DNA of 64,000 nt from Janthinobacterium sp. SUN073 (GTDB lineage: Bacteria; Pseudomonadota; Gammaproteobacteria; Burkholderiales; Burkholderiaceae_D), in assembly GCF_030397665.1 (NCBI RefSeq), contig NZ_JAPUBT010000008.1, forward strand, positions 186,249 to 250,248, read 5' to 3'. A model generated the notes under the pieces. It saw only the letters and a program-made list of their open reading frames with translations, did no database searches and was not told the DNA's origin. Shown piece by piece: positions 1 to 8,900 of the stretch (its first letter is position 1; each line of letters begins with the position of its first letter). Made by a program: the position numbers and the translations under genes.

Positions 1-553
1 GCTGCTGGCTGTCGAAACTGGTGAGGCTGCCACATTTGACGCGCAGCGCGTTGACCGTCAGGCGCATGCCGCCCGGCTGATTCAGGTAATCGAAATCGAC
101 CAGTTCATCGAGGGTGCTGGCCAGCTCGCTCGTGTCGTAATAGCTGGCCTCTTCCGGCTTGACGGCGATTCCTGCCGGGAACAGGCTGAACGAACGCGGC
201 TTGAAAAAGCCGGGCACGCCGCGCAGCACCGTATCGAGCGTGGCCAGCCAGATGTTCGAGCGGCGCTGCTGGTCCGAGACGAGGTTCATGTCGATGCTGT
301 CGCGGTGCGCCACGCGCTGCCAGAACTGTTTCAGGCGCACCAGCCTGTCCTCGTGCTTGTTGCCGGCCAAAATGGCGGCATTGATGGCGCCGATCGAGGT
401 ACCCACCACCCAGTCGGGCGCCAGGCCATGTTCATGCAACGCGTGGTAGACGCCGGCCTGATAGGCGCCCAGTGCACCGCCACCCTGCAATACCAGCACG
501 ATGCGCAGGCGCGAGGGATTTAACTGATTGATCGGTGTCGTCGAATTCGTCAT
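1..553 (-). CDS. Patatin-like phospholipase, partial (C-terminus beyond left edge)
   Basis: Reading the minus strand from the ATG at 553 gives a protein whose first 184 or so residues are in the window. It has the patatin oxyanion loop GGGALG at about residues 24-29 and the nucleophile elbow GTSIG with Ser53, followed by an Asn-Ala rich helix. This is the standard N-terminal half of a bacterial patatin-like serine acyl hydrolase acting on phospholipids or other acyl esters. The catalytic Asp lies in the missing part. No signal peptide is visible, so it is probably cytosolic or membrane-associated. It is separated from the next operon by a terminator pointing the same way. Confidence 0.88.
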   Translation of the reverse strand, partial: MTNSTTPINQLNPSRLRIVLVLQGGGALGAYQAGVYHALHEHGLAPDWVVGTSIGAINAAILAGNKHEDRLVRLKQFWQRVAHRDSIDMNLVSDQQRRSNIWLATLDTVLRGVPGFFKPRSFSLFPAGIAVKPEEASYYDTSELASTLDELVDFDYLNQPGGMRLTVNALRVKCGSLTSFDSQQ

Positions 554-641
554 CAAGATGGCCCCTCTGTCCACCGCGCGGAATGCGGCGTAAATCATTG
601 TAAGGGATTGCGTCAGTGCGTGTCGGACCTTGGGTGCAGGC

Positions 642-668
642 AAAAAAAACGCCGTCAATGACGGCGTT
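642..668 (-). terminator. Rho-independent terminator of the 690-1757 operon
   Basis: On the minus strand the arms AACGCCGTCA and TGACGGCGTT form a perfect 10-bp stem, followed by eight consecutive T residues (A642-A649 on the plus strand). It lies just past the stop codon of the last gene of the operon. Confidence 0.85.
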
Positions 669-689
669 CCTGTGCAACATGGCTGGCGT

Positions 690-1028
690 TCAGCGCTTGC
701 GGCGCAGCCAGCTGGCGGCAACGGCCGCCACGGCCACGAGGACCAGGGCCGGCTTGACCAGCTTCTTGCGTCCGATGAACGATAGCGCCGTCAGCACGTA
801 GGGCATGGCGCCTTGCAAACGCATGCCGCCCGGCGCCAGCAAGGACTCGACGCGGTGACCGGCAAAGCCGACCGCCGTCTCGACCACGCCCTGCAGCAGC
901 GATTCGGGACGCAATGCATAACCCACGTTGGCGCGCGCATGCACGATGCCGACGCGATACATTTCACCTTGGGCGATCAGCAGGCGCTTGCGGGCGGCTT
1001 GCGCCGCCAGTTTGTCGTTTTCCGACAT
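690..1028 (-). CDS. Small YqjK-like membrane-associated protein
   Basis: A 112-residue protein with a GAGGAG ribosome-binding site in front of the ATG. The N-terminal half is charged and helical (Lys/Arg/Gln rich). The C-terminus carries one hydrophobic helix (about residues 90-107) and ends in an Arg-Lys-Arg cluster, typical of a single-pass inner-membrane protein. It is the third gene of an operon after a DUF883 protein and a holin-like protein, the position that YqjK holds in the enterobacterial yqjDEK cluster. The function of that cluster is poorly known; DUF883 members tether ribosomes to the membrane in stationary phase. Assignment rests on context more than on sequence. Confidence 0.6.
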   Translation of the reverse strand: MSENDKLAAQAARKRLLIAQGEMYRVGIVHARANVGYALRPESLLQGVVETAVGFAGHRVESLLAPGGMRLQGAMPYVLTALSFIGRKKLVKPALVLVAVAAVAASWLRRKR

Positions 1029-1049
1029 GAATTCTCCTCGTAAGGCCGC

Positions 1050-1436
1050 TTACATCAGCATGTCGCGGTCGGCCTTCAATTCCGCCATGGTGGCGGGCAT
1101 GGACAACTTTCCTTGACGCAGCATGGCGCGCGCATACATGACCAGCGCGATGGCCAGCAGTACGAACACGACCGTCATGATCGCCAGGATCTTCCAGCCC
1201 AGGCTATCCCAGGCCAGGAAAACGATCAGCACGCTGCCGTAAGCGATGGCAAACAAGCCCGCCACCGTCGCCAGCGCGAAAATGACCACCAGCTGCAGCA
1301 TGTGATTGCGCACTTCCGACAGTTCGATGGTGGCCAGTTCCAGCCGCGACAACATCAGTCCGACGGCGTTCTTGGCCAGGCCGGCGACCGAGCCGATCAA
1401 TCCCGGCCCCTGGTGAGACGAAGCAGACTTGTCCAT
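1050..1436 (-). CDS. Phage-holin-family / YqjE-type membrane protein
   Basis: A 128-residue protein with an AGGAG site ahead of its start. After a helical N-terminal stretch, two strongly hydrophobic segments follow at about residues 48-72 and 78-104, with a short basic C-terminal tail. This is the pattern of the YqjE/holin-X group. In chromosomal operons such proteins are not lysis proteins but small inner-membrane partners of DUF883 (YqjD/ElaB) proteins, which is exactly the neighbour here. The gap to the downstream gene is 21 bp and to the upstream gene 18 bp, so the three are surely cotranscribed. Confidence 0.75.
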   Translation of the reverse strand: MDKSASSHQGPGLIGSVAGLAKNAVGLMLSRLELATIELSEVRNHMLQLVVIFALATVAGLFAIAYGSVLIVFLAWDSLGWKILAIMTVVFVLLAIALVMYARAMLRQGKLSMPATMAELKADRDMLM

Positions 1437-1454
1437 ATCGCTCCTGACAGTGGA

Positions 1455-1757
1455 TTACTTGCGGCCCAGGATGAAGCCGACCAGCACGCCGACGCCAGCG
1501 GCGACGGCCACCGTGCGCCATGGGTTTTCCTTGACATAACCGTCCGCCTGGGAGGCGAGTTGCTTGGTGGCAACGATGGCCGATGCTTGCGCTTCGTGCG
1601 CCTTGGCCAAGGCGGCGTCCAGGGTTTTCATACCCTTGACGCGCACTTCATCGGCTTTTTCGCCGGTCAGGGCGGCAGCGGCGCTGAACAGGGCTTGCGC
1701 ATCCTTGACCAGGGTTTTGACATCGTTATTGACGGTGGTGATATTGTTTTCCAACAT
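1455..1757 (-). CDS. DUF883 (YqjD/ElaB-type) membrane-anchored protein
   Basis: A 100-residue protein with an excellent AAGGAG site. Its soluble part is an amphipathic helix rich in Ala, Lys and Glu (about residues 5-78). It ends in the family's conserved C-terminal segment: ENPWRT, then a glycine-containing hydrophobic helix, then LGRK. Enterobacterial homologues sit in the inner membrane through this tail and bind ribosomes in stationary phase; that role is known for the family, not shown here. It is the first gene of a three-gene operon. Confidence 0.85.
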   Translation of the reverse strand: MLENNITTVNNDVKTLVKDAQALFSAAAALTGEKADEVRVKGMKTLDAALAKAHEAQASAIVATKQLASQADGYVKENPWRTVAVAAGVGVLVGFILGRK

Positions 1758-1815
1758 GGTTTAGCTCCTTAGCTGTGGATGAATGTAGTTACTATACCTA
1801 CTTTACTCAAAAACA

Positions 1816-2352
1816 CTATTCCATTAGATCGCGCATATCATCGGCGTGCTCTTCTTCGACAGCCATGATTTTGATCAACAAATGGCGTGTGGTCGGGTCT
1901 TTGTCGCCAATTTTCACGATCATCTGGCGATACGACTCGATCGCCACCCGTTCCGCGATCAGATTGGCACGCACCATGCTTTGCACGTCTTCGGAGTCAT
2001 CATACTCGGCATGGCTACGTGCAAGCAATGTTGCAGGATTAAAATCTGGCTTGCCATTCAATTGCACGATGCGTTCGGCCAGCCAGTCGGCGTGTTCCTG
2101 CTCCTGCTGCGCGTGTTCCAGGAACTCGGCCTTGATGCTGCCATTGTCGCGCCCGCTCACGGTGTAGTAATGGCGTTTGTAGCGCGCAATACACACCAGT
2201 TCGGTGGCCAGCGCCCCATTCAGCAGAGCGATCAACTCCTGGCGGTCGCCCTGGTAGCCGGCCGTCACGGCGCCGTCGCCCAGGTTTTTGGCGGCCGCGC
2301 GGATGGAGGCCGTATCGATGCCAGCTGGAATCTCAACAGATGTTAGGGTCAT
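1816..2352 (-). CDS. Ferritin-like (bacterioferritin-type) diiron protein
   Basis: The start at 2352 is preferred over 2376 because AAGGAAAC precedes it. The 178-residue product shows four long helices with paired iron-ligand motifs: a Glu in helix 1 (TELVCIARYKRH), EHAQQEQEHADW in helix 2, ERVAIESYRQ in helix 3 and VEEEHADDM in helix 4. This is the Glu/ExxH arrangement of bacterioferritin and ferritin-like domains. A role in iron storage or protection from peroxide is likely. The haem-binding Met of true bacterioferritin was not identified, so a haem-free ferritin-like protein is the safer call. Confidence 0.85.
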   Translation of the reverse strand: MTLTSVEIPAGIDTASIRAAAKNLGDGAVTAGYQGDRQELIALLNGALATELVCIARYKRHYYTVSGRDNGSIKAEFLEHAQQEQEHADWLAERIVQLNGKPDFNPATLLARSHAEYDDSEDVQSMVRANLIAERVAIESYRQMIVKIGDKDPTTRHLLIKIMAVEEEHADDMRDLME

Positions 2353-2439
2353 GATGTTTCCTTTCAAGTCTTGCATGGGTATCCACCGGCCAAGCTTCGG
2401 CCGGTGCTGCCTTTCTACTTCCGCGCCAGGCGGCGCGGC

Positions 2440-3339
2440 TTATCGGCGGGCGGGAATCGCGGTGTTATCTTCCGACAGGACGATTTCCACCCGGCGATTC
2501 AGCTGGCGGTTCGCCGCGCTGTCATTGCCGGCGGCCGGGTAGGCGGCGCCATAGCCTTTCGTGGCGATGCGGTCACGGCCGATGCCTTGTTCCAGCAGCG
2601 CATTGCGCACGGATTCGGCGCGGCGTTGCGACAATTCCAGGTTATGCGCGGAGCCGCCCGTGCTATCCGTAAAGCCTTCGATCAGCACGGTGCGCTGCGG
2701 GTTGTTTTTCAGTACGTCGGCCAGCTTGCGCGCCGTATTCGTGCCATCGGCCGTCAGGTTTGCCTTGTCCGTGCCAAACAGCACGTCACCCAGGGTGATG
2801 ACCATGCCCCGTTCGGTTTTCTTGGCGGCCAGGTCGGCCAGCTGCGCTTCGAGTCCGGCGGCGCGGGCTTGCGCATCGCGGGCCGACGCTTCAGCCGCTT
2901 GCGCCTGGGCCTTGGCCGCTTCCGCATCCGCTTGCGCCGACTGGGCGCGGGCCGTGGCCTGGTCAGCCTGCTGCGTGCGCGCATCGAGGCGCAACTGGTC
3001 GCGCTGCTTGCCCGCGTTGGCGATGTCGGCTTCCGCTGCCTTCTGTTTGGCTATCTCTTGTGCCGTAGCAATTTTTTGCTTGGCCAGATAGGCCAGCTTG
3101 TCGACCTTTTCGCTGTCATCCTGGCGCGTGGCGGCCGCGTTCGCCGCTTCCAGCGCAGCGCTTGCTTCGCGGAATTCGCGTGGCGCATAGGTCGACACGA
3201 GCGGGTTCGATTGCGCCGCCATGTAGTCGCCGCGCGTCTGGTCGAGCAGGCTGGTGGTGGTCGGTGCGGAGCTGCAGGCGGCAACTAAAGCGGCCATGGC
3301 CAGCAGGCCGGGAATCGTGGTGTAGGTAGCTTTTTTCAT
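2440..3339 (-). CDS. OmpA-family lipoprotein with DUF4398-like coiled-coil region
   Basis: A 299-residue protein starting with a lipoprotein signal peptide (lipobox LVAAC, Cys22). Residues of about 30-165 are Ala/Gln/Lys-rich and predicted to be coiled coil; the first part resembles the DUF4398 domain of the gene downstream. The C-terminal third is an OmpA/MotB peptidoglycan-binding domain with LFGTDKANL, the GFTDSTG turn, the LSQRRAESV helix and the NRRVEI ending. It probably links the outer membrane to peptidoglycan. Its RBS (AGGA) is clear. It follows the DUF4398 lipoprotein gene by 32 bp, so the pair is likely cotranscribed. Confidence 0.88.
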   Translation of the reverse strand: MKKATYTTIPGLLAMAALVAACSSAPTTTSLLDQTRGDYMAAQSNPLVSTYAPREFREASAALEAANAAATRQDDSEKVDKLAYLAKQKIATAQEIAKQKAAEADIANAGKQRDQLRLDARTQQADQATARAQSAQADAEAAKAQAQAAEASARDAQARAAGLEAQLADLAAKKTERGMVITLGDVLFGTDKANLTADGTNTARKLADVLKNNPQRTVLIEGFTDSTGGSAHNLELSQRRAESVRNALLEQGIGRDRIATKGYGAAYPAAGNDSAANRQLNRRVEIVLSEDNTAIPARR

Positions 3340-3371
3340 GATGGAATCCTGTTATCAGTTATTGTTGTTGC

Positions 3372-3776
3372 TTATTGTTTTGGAGCTTGCTGATTGGCAC
3401 GATCGAGTTCTTCGCGCATGACGCGGATGTTCTCGTTGATTTCATCGGCGGCGCTGGTGGCCTTGGCCGAGTTGGCCTTGCTTTGCGCCAGCTTGGCATC
3501 GGCTTGCGCCTGGTCGGCCAGGTCGCGCGCCAGTTTGTAGTCGCGGTCTTTCAAGGCTTGGTTAGCCATGCGCATTTTTTCGCGGGCCGAACGCATTTCG
3601 TCGGGTGCAAGGTCGGCGGCGCCAGCGCTGGCGGCGTTATCGACGGCGGCGCGCGACACGGCGACATCGGCCGTGGCCGGCGTTTTCAGGCTGGAGCAAC
3701 CCGTCATCAGCACGACGGCGGTGGCGCAAGCGGCCAAAGCGGCCAATGGGAACATCTTGAAATCTCGGTTTGTCAT
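3372..3776 (-). CDS. DUF4398 domain lipoprotein
   Basis: A 134-residue protein with an AGGAG ribosome site, a signal peptide ending in the lipobox LMTGC (Cys27) and a helical Ala/Lys/Asp-rich body typical of DUF4398. The family is often found beside OmpA-type lipoproteins, as here, and is thought to be periplasmic or outer-membrane anchored. No catalytic motif is visible. It is the promoter-proximal gene of a two-gene operon with the OmpA-type lipoprotein gene. Confidence 0.8.
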   Translation of the reverse strand: MTNRDFKMFPLAALAACATAVVLMTGCSSLKTPATADVAVSRAAVDNAASAGAADLAPDEMRSAREKMRMANQALKDRDYKLARDLADQAQADAKLAQSKANSAKATSAADEINENIRVMREELDRANQQAPKQ

Positions 3777-4033
3777 TTTTTTTCTCCTGGAGAGTGTTAA
3801 GCGGTAGGGTTCAACGTCGGTACATCTGGAATCAGGAACTGCGTTTGATGTATGACGTTATAGGCTCCGGCTCCCCGCATATCCGTTCGGTGCCGCACAT
3901 AGAGTAAGAAATCGACAATACTTGCATGGGCAACGTGCGCCAGCGCACGTGCACGCCTGCAAAACCTGAAACGGGACCGGTTTTGTAGCGATTCCTGTAG
4001 CATCGTGTCTACTTGTCCAGAAAGAATCAGCTT

Positions 4034-6070
4034 ATGCCGCTCTCCCGCCGCCAGAAAATCGCCCTCGCCAGTGCCACCGTACTCATCGCATTACCCGTCG
4101 TCGCCGCCGTCGCCCTGTTCAATATGGACTGGAACCGCGCCAAGCCCTGGCTCAATGCGCGCGCCAGCGAAGCGCTGGGCCGGCCGTTTGCGATTGCGGG
4201 CGACCTGTCGCTGACATGGCAGCAGCCAAGCACTGCGGGGCAACAAAGCTGGCGCACCTGGCTGCCGTGGCCGCACTTGCAGGCGAAGGACGTGCGCCTG
4301 GGCAACCCGAGCGCCATGGCAGGAACGGATGAGCCGGCGCAGCTGGCCAGCGTGAGCCAGCTGGCGTTCTCGCTCAATCCGCTGGCCCTGCTGGACAAGA
4401 AAATCATCATTCCGCAATTGCGCTTCGACACGCCGCAGGTGCGCTTGCTGCGCAACAAGGATGGCAAGAACAACTGGACCTTCGACAAGCAGGAGCAGCC
4501 GTCGCCGTGGCAGCTGGAACTGCAAAGCGTGGTATTCAGCAAGGGCAGCGTGACCCTGGACGATGCCGTCACGCACACCGCCATGCGCGCCGATGTCGAC
4601 ACCATCGCGGACGATGCGCGCTACGGCATCGCCTGGAAGCTGTCGGGCACCTACCGCGGCGAAAGCATCCAGGGCGGCGGCAAGGCGGGCGGCGTGCTGT
4701 CGCTGCAGCAGCAAGGCACGCCCTTCCCCATCCAGGCCGACATGCGCGCAAGCGGCAGCAGCGTGGCCATCGAAGGCACGCTGACGCGCCCGGCGGACCT
4801 GGCCGCGCTCGATGTGCGCCTGAAAATATCCGGGCCCAGCATGGCGCGCCTGTATCCATTGACGGGCGTGCTGCTGCCGGAAACGCCGCATTTCAGTACG
4901 GAAGGCCATTTGACGGGCACGCTGGCGCCGCGCGGCGGCGAATGGGTCTACGACAAGTTCAGCGGCAAGGTGGGTTCCAGCGACATCAGTGGCAAGCTGG
5001 CTTTTTCCGCCAGCACGCCGCGCAAGCGCCTGACGGGCGAGGTGCACTCGCGCCTGCTGCAATTTTCCGACCTGGGCCCGCTGGTGGGCGCCGATTCCAG
5101 CGCCAGCAAGAAGGAACGGGGCGTCCCGTCGACGCAGCCGGCCGGCCGCGTGCTGCCGGTGGAAACCTTCAAGACGGAGCGCTGGACCAGCCTGGACGCC
5201 GACGTGCGCTACACGGCCGATAAAATCACGCGCGACGCCGAGCTGCCAATCAGCAAGCTCGACACGCATGTGGTGCTGACGGACGGCGTGCTGTCCCTGA
5301 CGCCGCTCAACTTCAACGTGGCGGGCGGCACCCTGACGTCGCAGATCAGGCTCGACGGCAGCGGCAAGGTCATCGCCAACGGCATCGCGGCCGAACTCAA
5401 GGCCAGCGCCCGCCATCTGCACATCCAGCAACTGTTTCCCCGCCTGCCGGGCCTGCAAGCGAGCGTGGGCGAAATCAATGGCGACGCTTCGCTGTCGGCC
5501 ACGGGCAATTCCGTCGCCAGCCTGCTGGGCAGTTCAAACGGCGAAGTGCGCGCGCTGATCGACCGGGGCAGCATCAGCAAGCTGCTGCTGGAAGAAATGG
5601 GCTTGAATATCGGCAGCATCGTGCTGACCAAACTGGTGGGCGACAAGCAGGTCAAGCTGAACTGCATGGCCGCCGATTTCGTCGTCACCAAGGGCTTGAT
5701 GCGCACGCGCCAGTTCCTCGTCGACACGGACGATGCCGTACTGCATGTCGACGGCACGGTGAACCTGGCCAATGAGCAGCTGGACCTGACATTGCAGCCG
5801 GACAGCAAGGGCTTGCGCATCTTTTCGCTGCGCTCGCCCCTGTATGTGCAGGGCACCTTCAGCAAGCCCGACGTGAGCGTCGACAAGGGCGTGCTGGCCC
5901 TGCGCGCTGGCGGCGCCCTGGCGCTGGCCGTGGTGGCGCCCGTGGCGGCGCTGCTGCCGCTGGTGAATGCCGGTCCCGGCGAGAACAGCGAATGCGCCGC
6001 CCTGCTGGCCCAGGCGCGCGTGAAACCGGTGGCGCCGAAACCGGGCAAGACACCGCGCAAAAACCGGTGA
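4034..6070 (+). CDS. AsmA-family envelope protein
   Basis: A 678-residue protein starting at the ATG at 4034, which has an AAAGAA site; an in-frame TTG seven codons upstream is less likely. It has one N-terminal transmembrane helix (about residues 9-30), then the AsmA N-terminal pattern including FDTPQVRLLRNKDGKNNW and a long beta-rich periplasmic region. The C-terminal AsmA_2 part includes LTLQPDSKGLRI and SPLYVQGTFSKPDV. AsmA-like proteins are inner-membrane-anchored, periplasm-spanning proteins linked to phospholipid transport or outer-membrane assembly. The C-terminus has a hydrophobic Ala/Val stretch and a basic tail. Confidence 0.9.
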   Translation: MPLSRRQKIALASATVLIALPVVAAVALFNMDWNRAKPWLNARASEALGRPFAIAGDLSLTWQQPSTAGQQSWRTWLPWPHLQAKDVRLGNPSAMAGTDEPAQLASVSQLAFSLNPLALLDKKIIIPQLRFDTPQVRLLRNKDGKNNWTFDKQEQPSPWQLELQSVVFSKGSVTLDDAVTHTAMRADVDTIADDARYGIAWKLSGTYRGESIQGGGKAGGVLSLQQQGTPFPIQADMRASGSSVAIEGTLTRPADLAALDVRLKISGPSMARLYPLTGVLLPETPHFSTEGHLTGTLAPRGGEWVYDKFSGKVGSSDISGKLAFSASTPRKRLTGEVHSRLLQFSDLGPLVGADSSASKKERGVPSTQPAGRVLPVETFKTERWTSLDADVRYTADKITRDAELPISKLDTHVVLTDGVLSLTPLNFNVAGGTLTSQIRLDGSGKVIANGIAAELKASARHLHIQQLFPRLPGLQASVGEINGDASLSATGNSVASLLGSSNGEVRALIDRGSISKLLLEEMGLNIGSIVLTKLVGDKQVKLNCMAADFVVTKGLMRTRQFLVDTDDAVLHVDGTVNLANEQLDLTLQPDSKGLRIFSLRSPLYVQGTFSKPDVSVDKGVLALRAGGALALAVVAPVAALLPLVNAGPGENSECAALLAQARVKPVAPKPGKTPRKNR

Positions 6071-6251
6071 GTCACACTTGGCCGTGCACGATTACAATTG
6101 TTACAGCCCTATGTGCGTTGCCGAACAGACCCTGCCTTGTCACAATCCTATTCTGTGATCGTGCCTGAAACACCAAGACGTGGCGATACGAAATTCCACC
6201 GGCCCCCTGCCAGGCCGGCGCCACGAGGTCCGAATTCATAGGAGAACTATC

Positions 6252-6470
6252 ATGCAAATCATTAAAAAAATCGCCGCTACCACTTCCGTTGCCGCTCTGC
6301 TGCTGAGCTTGACCGCTTGCGCCAACATGTCGGGCCAGGATAAAAACACGGCCATCGGCGCCGGCATCGGCGCGGTTGCCGGCTCCGTGCTGACCGGTGG
6401 CAGCGCTGTCGGCGCAGTCGGCGGCGCCGCAGTCGGCGGCGTGATCGGTAACCAGGTCAAGCCGAAGTAA
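6252..6470 (+). CDS. Small glycine-zipper lipoprotein (OsmB-like)
   Basis: A 72-residue protein with AGGAG seven bases ahead of its ATG. It has a lipoprotein signal peptide (LLSLTAC) and then a glycine zipper of GxxxG repeats (AIGAGIGAVAGS, AVGAVGGAAVGGVIGN), the glycine-zipper 2TM type. The size and layout match osmotically inducible lipoprotein OsmB. It is monocistronic and ends in a strong terminator. It is the first of three glycine-zipper genes within 3.5 kb. Confidence 0.85.
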   Translation: MQIIKKIAATTSVAALLLSLTACANMSGQDKNTAIGAGIGAVAGSVLTGGSAVGAVGGAAVGGVIGNQVKPK

Positions 6471-6483
6471 TTGGCGCTCAAGA

Positions 6484-6521
6484 AAGCGGGGTGGGTGCCC
6501 AGGCGCCCACCCCGCTTTTTT
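6484..6521 (+). terminator. Rho-independent terminator
   Basis: A 16-bp stem (6484-6499 with 6502-6517, one G-T pair) is followed by a run of T. It lies 14 bp after the stop of the glycine-zipper lipoprotein gene. Confidence 0.9.
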
Positions 6522-6548
6522 GCGTCCGCGGCACGAGGATGAGGAAAA

Positions 6549-7325
6549 TCAGACGAAGACGTTGGCCATGCCGATGGCGCCGCTGTCCTTGACCAGCGCG
6601 TAGCAACGGCAGGAAACGGCTTCCAGGCCGGCCGAATCGAGGATTTCGATATTACCGCGGCTGTAGGTAATCAGTTTTTGCTGCTGCAGCGCGCTGGCCG
6701 CCTTGGTTACGCCGACCCGTCGCACGCCCAGGGTATGGGCGAGGAATTCATGCGTCAGGTGAAATTTTTCCGACTGCAGGCGGTCGCGCGTGATCAGCAG
6801 CGAACGGGCCAGGCGTGCCTCGAGCACGTGAAAGCGGCTGCACACGGCAATCTGGATGGCTTGCGCCAGCAAGGTGTCCGTGTAGCGGTACAGCAGGCGC
6901 TGCAGGGAATCGAGCTGGGCGAACTCGGCGCAGAACTCGGCCCGCCCGATGCGGCTGGCCGTACCGGAACGTTGCACCACGGCCCGCACTTGCGCCAGGT
7001 CATGGCCCAGCGCGACGGAAGCGCCCAGCACGCCTTCGCGGCCGACGGACCCCACTTCCAGGGTCATGCGGCCTTCCGCCACGGCCAGCAGCGAGATCAG
7101 GCAGTCGCCGGGGAAATAGACGTGACCGATAGGCTGGCCCGGTTCGTACAGCACCTCGCCTACCTCGACCGTGACGCTCTCGAACAGCGCCGTCAGGTGC
7201 CGCAAGTCGTGCTCGGGCAGGCTGGCCAGCAAACGGTTACCGGCATCAAGCGCGCCCGCAGGCGTGCCCAAGCCGGATCGGCCTGCATCGCGGGACAGGG
7301 TCATGCTGGCGTTCATTGGTGGCAT
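6549..7325 (-). CDS. Crp/Fnr-family transcriptional regulator
   Basis: A 258-residue protein with AAGGA before the start. The N-terminal half is a cyclic-nucleotide-binding-type beta barrel (GEVLYEPGQPIGHVYFPGDCLISLL). It lacks the Fnr four-cysteine cluster at the N-terminus and also the canonical cAMP-contacting Arg-Ser pair, so the ligand is unknown. The C-terminal half has a helix-turn-helix with LTHEFLAHTLGVRRVGVTKAA. This subgroup (VGREGVLG motif) is common in Burkholderiales and resembles regulators annotated as Crp/Fnr without a known effector. It is convergent with the lipoprotein gene and divergent from the next glycine-zipper gene. Confidence 0.85.
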   Translation of the reverse strand: MPPMNASMTLSRDAGRSGLGTPAGALDAGNRLLASLPEHDLRHLTALFESVTVEVGEVLYEPGQPIGHVYFPGDCLISLLAVAEGRMTLEVGSVGREGVLGASVALGHDLAQVRAVVQRSGTASRIGRAEFCAEFAQLDSLQRLLYRYTDTLLAQAIQIAVCSRFHVLEARLARSLLITRDRLQSEKFHLTHEFLAHTLGVRRVGVTKAASALQQQKLITYSRGNIEILDSAGLEAVSCRCYALVKDSGAIGMANVFV

Positions 7326-7502
7326 TGCTTTTCCTTGGTGTCGTTACAACTCGACATAATTTTTACTTAGCCTACGGCGCAGTACCGTGCCTGTATGTAC
7401 GGTGACGCACGGAAGCGGGGCACGCGGCACAGCACACTGGCTGCATGCACGGATAACACGCACTACCCATTTCATTATTTCAAAAAAACCAAGGAGCTCT
7501 CC

Positions 7503-8153
7503 ATGACCACCACCAAATCCCTCCATCCGCTGGTGCTTGCCGCCGCCGTCGCCGTCCTGCTGTTTTGCGGCGTGGGCACGGCGGCCCTGATGGGCTGGCT
7601 GCCCTCGTCCCAGCGCGATGCCCAGCCACTGGCGGCCAGCACCTCGGCCGAACAGCTGGCCAGCTTGCAGGCGAACCAGCCGCAAGCGAACTTGCAGCCT
7701 GCCGGCGCGCAAGCGCTGGCTGCCCTGCCGCCGCAGCAACAGCCGCAACCCGTGCGCCAGCCGCAGCCACAGCAACAACCACAGCAACAATATGCGGCAG
7801 CCCCGGCGCCGCAGGTGTGCGGCAATTGCGGCGTGATCGAAGCCATCCATGAAGTCAATACGCGCGCCGAAGGCAGCGGCGTGGGCGCGGCCGGCGGCGC
7901 CGTCGTTGGCGGCTTGCTGGGCAACCAGGTAGGCGGCGGCCACGGCAAGCAGTTGGCCACCGTGCTGGGCGCCGTTGGCGGCGCCGTCGCCGGTAACCAG
8001 ATCGAAGGCAGCGTGCGCGCCACGCGCAGCTACAACATCGTCGTGCGCCTGGATAACGGCAAGACGCGCACCGTGCACCAGAGCGCCGCGCCGAACTGGC
8101 GCCAGGGCGACCGCGTGCGCGTCGTCAACGGCGGCTTGCGCGCCATGGGCTAA
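7503..8153 (+). CDS. Glycine-zipper 2TM domain membrane protein
   Basis: A 216-residue protein starting at the ATG at 7503, which has AAGGAG eight bases upstream. One N-terminal transmembrane helix is followed by a Gln/Pro-rich linker (about residues 60-100). Then come a CGNCG pair of cysteines and a SlyB/Rickettsia-17-kDa-type glycine zipper (GVGAAGGAVVGGLLGNQVGGG). The C-terminus has a beta-rich end that recalls RVKL-type OB or SH3 folds (NIVVRLDNGKTRTV). It probably sits in the envelope as a lipid- or peptidoglycan-associated stress protein. Confidence 0.82.
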   Translation: MTTTKSLHPLVLAAAVAVLLFCGVGTAALMGWLPSSQRDAQPLAASTSAEQLASLQANQPQANLQPAGAQALAALPPQQQPQPVRQPQPQQQPQQQYAAAPAPQVCGNCGVIEAIHEVNTRAEGSGVGAAGGAVVGGLLGNQVGGGHGKQLATVLGAVGGAVAGNQIEGSVRATRSYNIVVRLDNGKTRTVHQSAAPNWRQGDRVRVVNGGLRAMG

Positions 8154-8184
8154 GCGGCCGCCAGCCGGCGTTTAAACCGAACAC

Positions 8185-8214
8185 ACGCCCGGCCTGTCCG
8201 GGCGTTTTCTTTTT
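8185..8214 (+). terminator. Rho-independent terminator
   Basis: An 8-bp stem ACGCCCGG/CCGGGCGT with a five-base loop is followed by TTTTCTTTTT, 31 bp after the glycine-zipper gene stop. Confidence 0.88.
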
Positions 8215-8302
8215 AGCAATGTTCGTTGGCGTACAGATGAGTTTCCCGTCCCGCGAGATGATGCACTCAGAAAAGTTCAACGAATATCTTCAAGGAGCTG
8301 CG

Positions 8303-8548
8303 ATGGAAAACGACAAGGCAGGAAGTAAGCGGATCTGGCTCGGCTTTATCGGGGCCGGCATCCTGGCCACCGCGCTGGGCTTCTGCGCGCTGGACCTGAC
8401 GCCATTGCAAGCGAGCGCACCCGTGTTCGGCGTGATGCTGCTGCTGACGGGCGGCATGGTCAGTTGCCTGGCGGGCGCCGTCGGCATGGCCGGCATGCTG
8501 GCCTGGATACCTGGCATGGCAGATGACCGCGCTGACCGGTCCCGATAG
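8303..8548 (+). CDS. Small two-helix membrane protein, unknown function
   Basis: An 81-residue product. The start at 8303 is chosen because CAAGGAG precedes it; an in-frame ATG at 8219 would add a tail without hydrophobic or signal character. Two hydrophobic helices (about residues 13-33 and 41-66) are separated by a short polar loop, with an acidic-basic tail (DDRADRSR). I do not recognise the family. It lies in a run of small envelope genes. Confidence 0.6.
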   Translation: MENDKAGSKRIWLGFIGAGILATALGFCALDLTPLQASAPVFGVMLLLTGGMVSCLAGAVGMAGMLAWIPGMADDRADRSR

Positions 8549-8732
8549 TTGATCCTTGTGTACGACAGCGTACAGAACGCAATCGAAACAAAGTAGACAC
8601 TCAGTCATGGCATCAGCGTTCAGCGACCCAATCGCCGCGCAATGACAAAAAACCGATGACGGCGCCACGCGCCAGCGCCTGCAAGGCCATGGCAGTCGCC
8701 GTCATCCACACATTACCCTCGGAGGACATATC

Positions 8733-8879
8733 ATGCTGTATACAATCGCCGTCGTACTCATTATTCTTTGGCTGCTGGGCCTGGTAACTTCCTATACCAT
8801 TGGCGGCTTCATCCACATCCTGCTGGTGGTCGCCGTGATCATGGTGCTGCTGCGCCTGATCAGCGGGCGCGGTTTATAG
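8733..8879 (+). CDS. Lmo0937/DUF5670-type 48-residue membrane protein
   Basis: A 48-codon gene with GGAGG seven bases ahead of the ATG. The product is almost entirely two short hydrophobic helices separated by VTSYTIGGF, ending in Arg-Gly-Leu. The size, the LWLLGLVTSYTIGGFIHILLV pattern and the stress-gene context match the lmo0937 family of tiny membrane proteins. The role is unknown. Confidence 0.78.
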   Translation: MLYTIAVVLIILWLLGLVTSYTIGGFIHILLVVAVIMVLLRLISGRGL

Positions 8880-8900
8880 AGGCCAATTGACTGGCCAGAG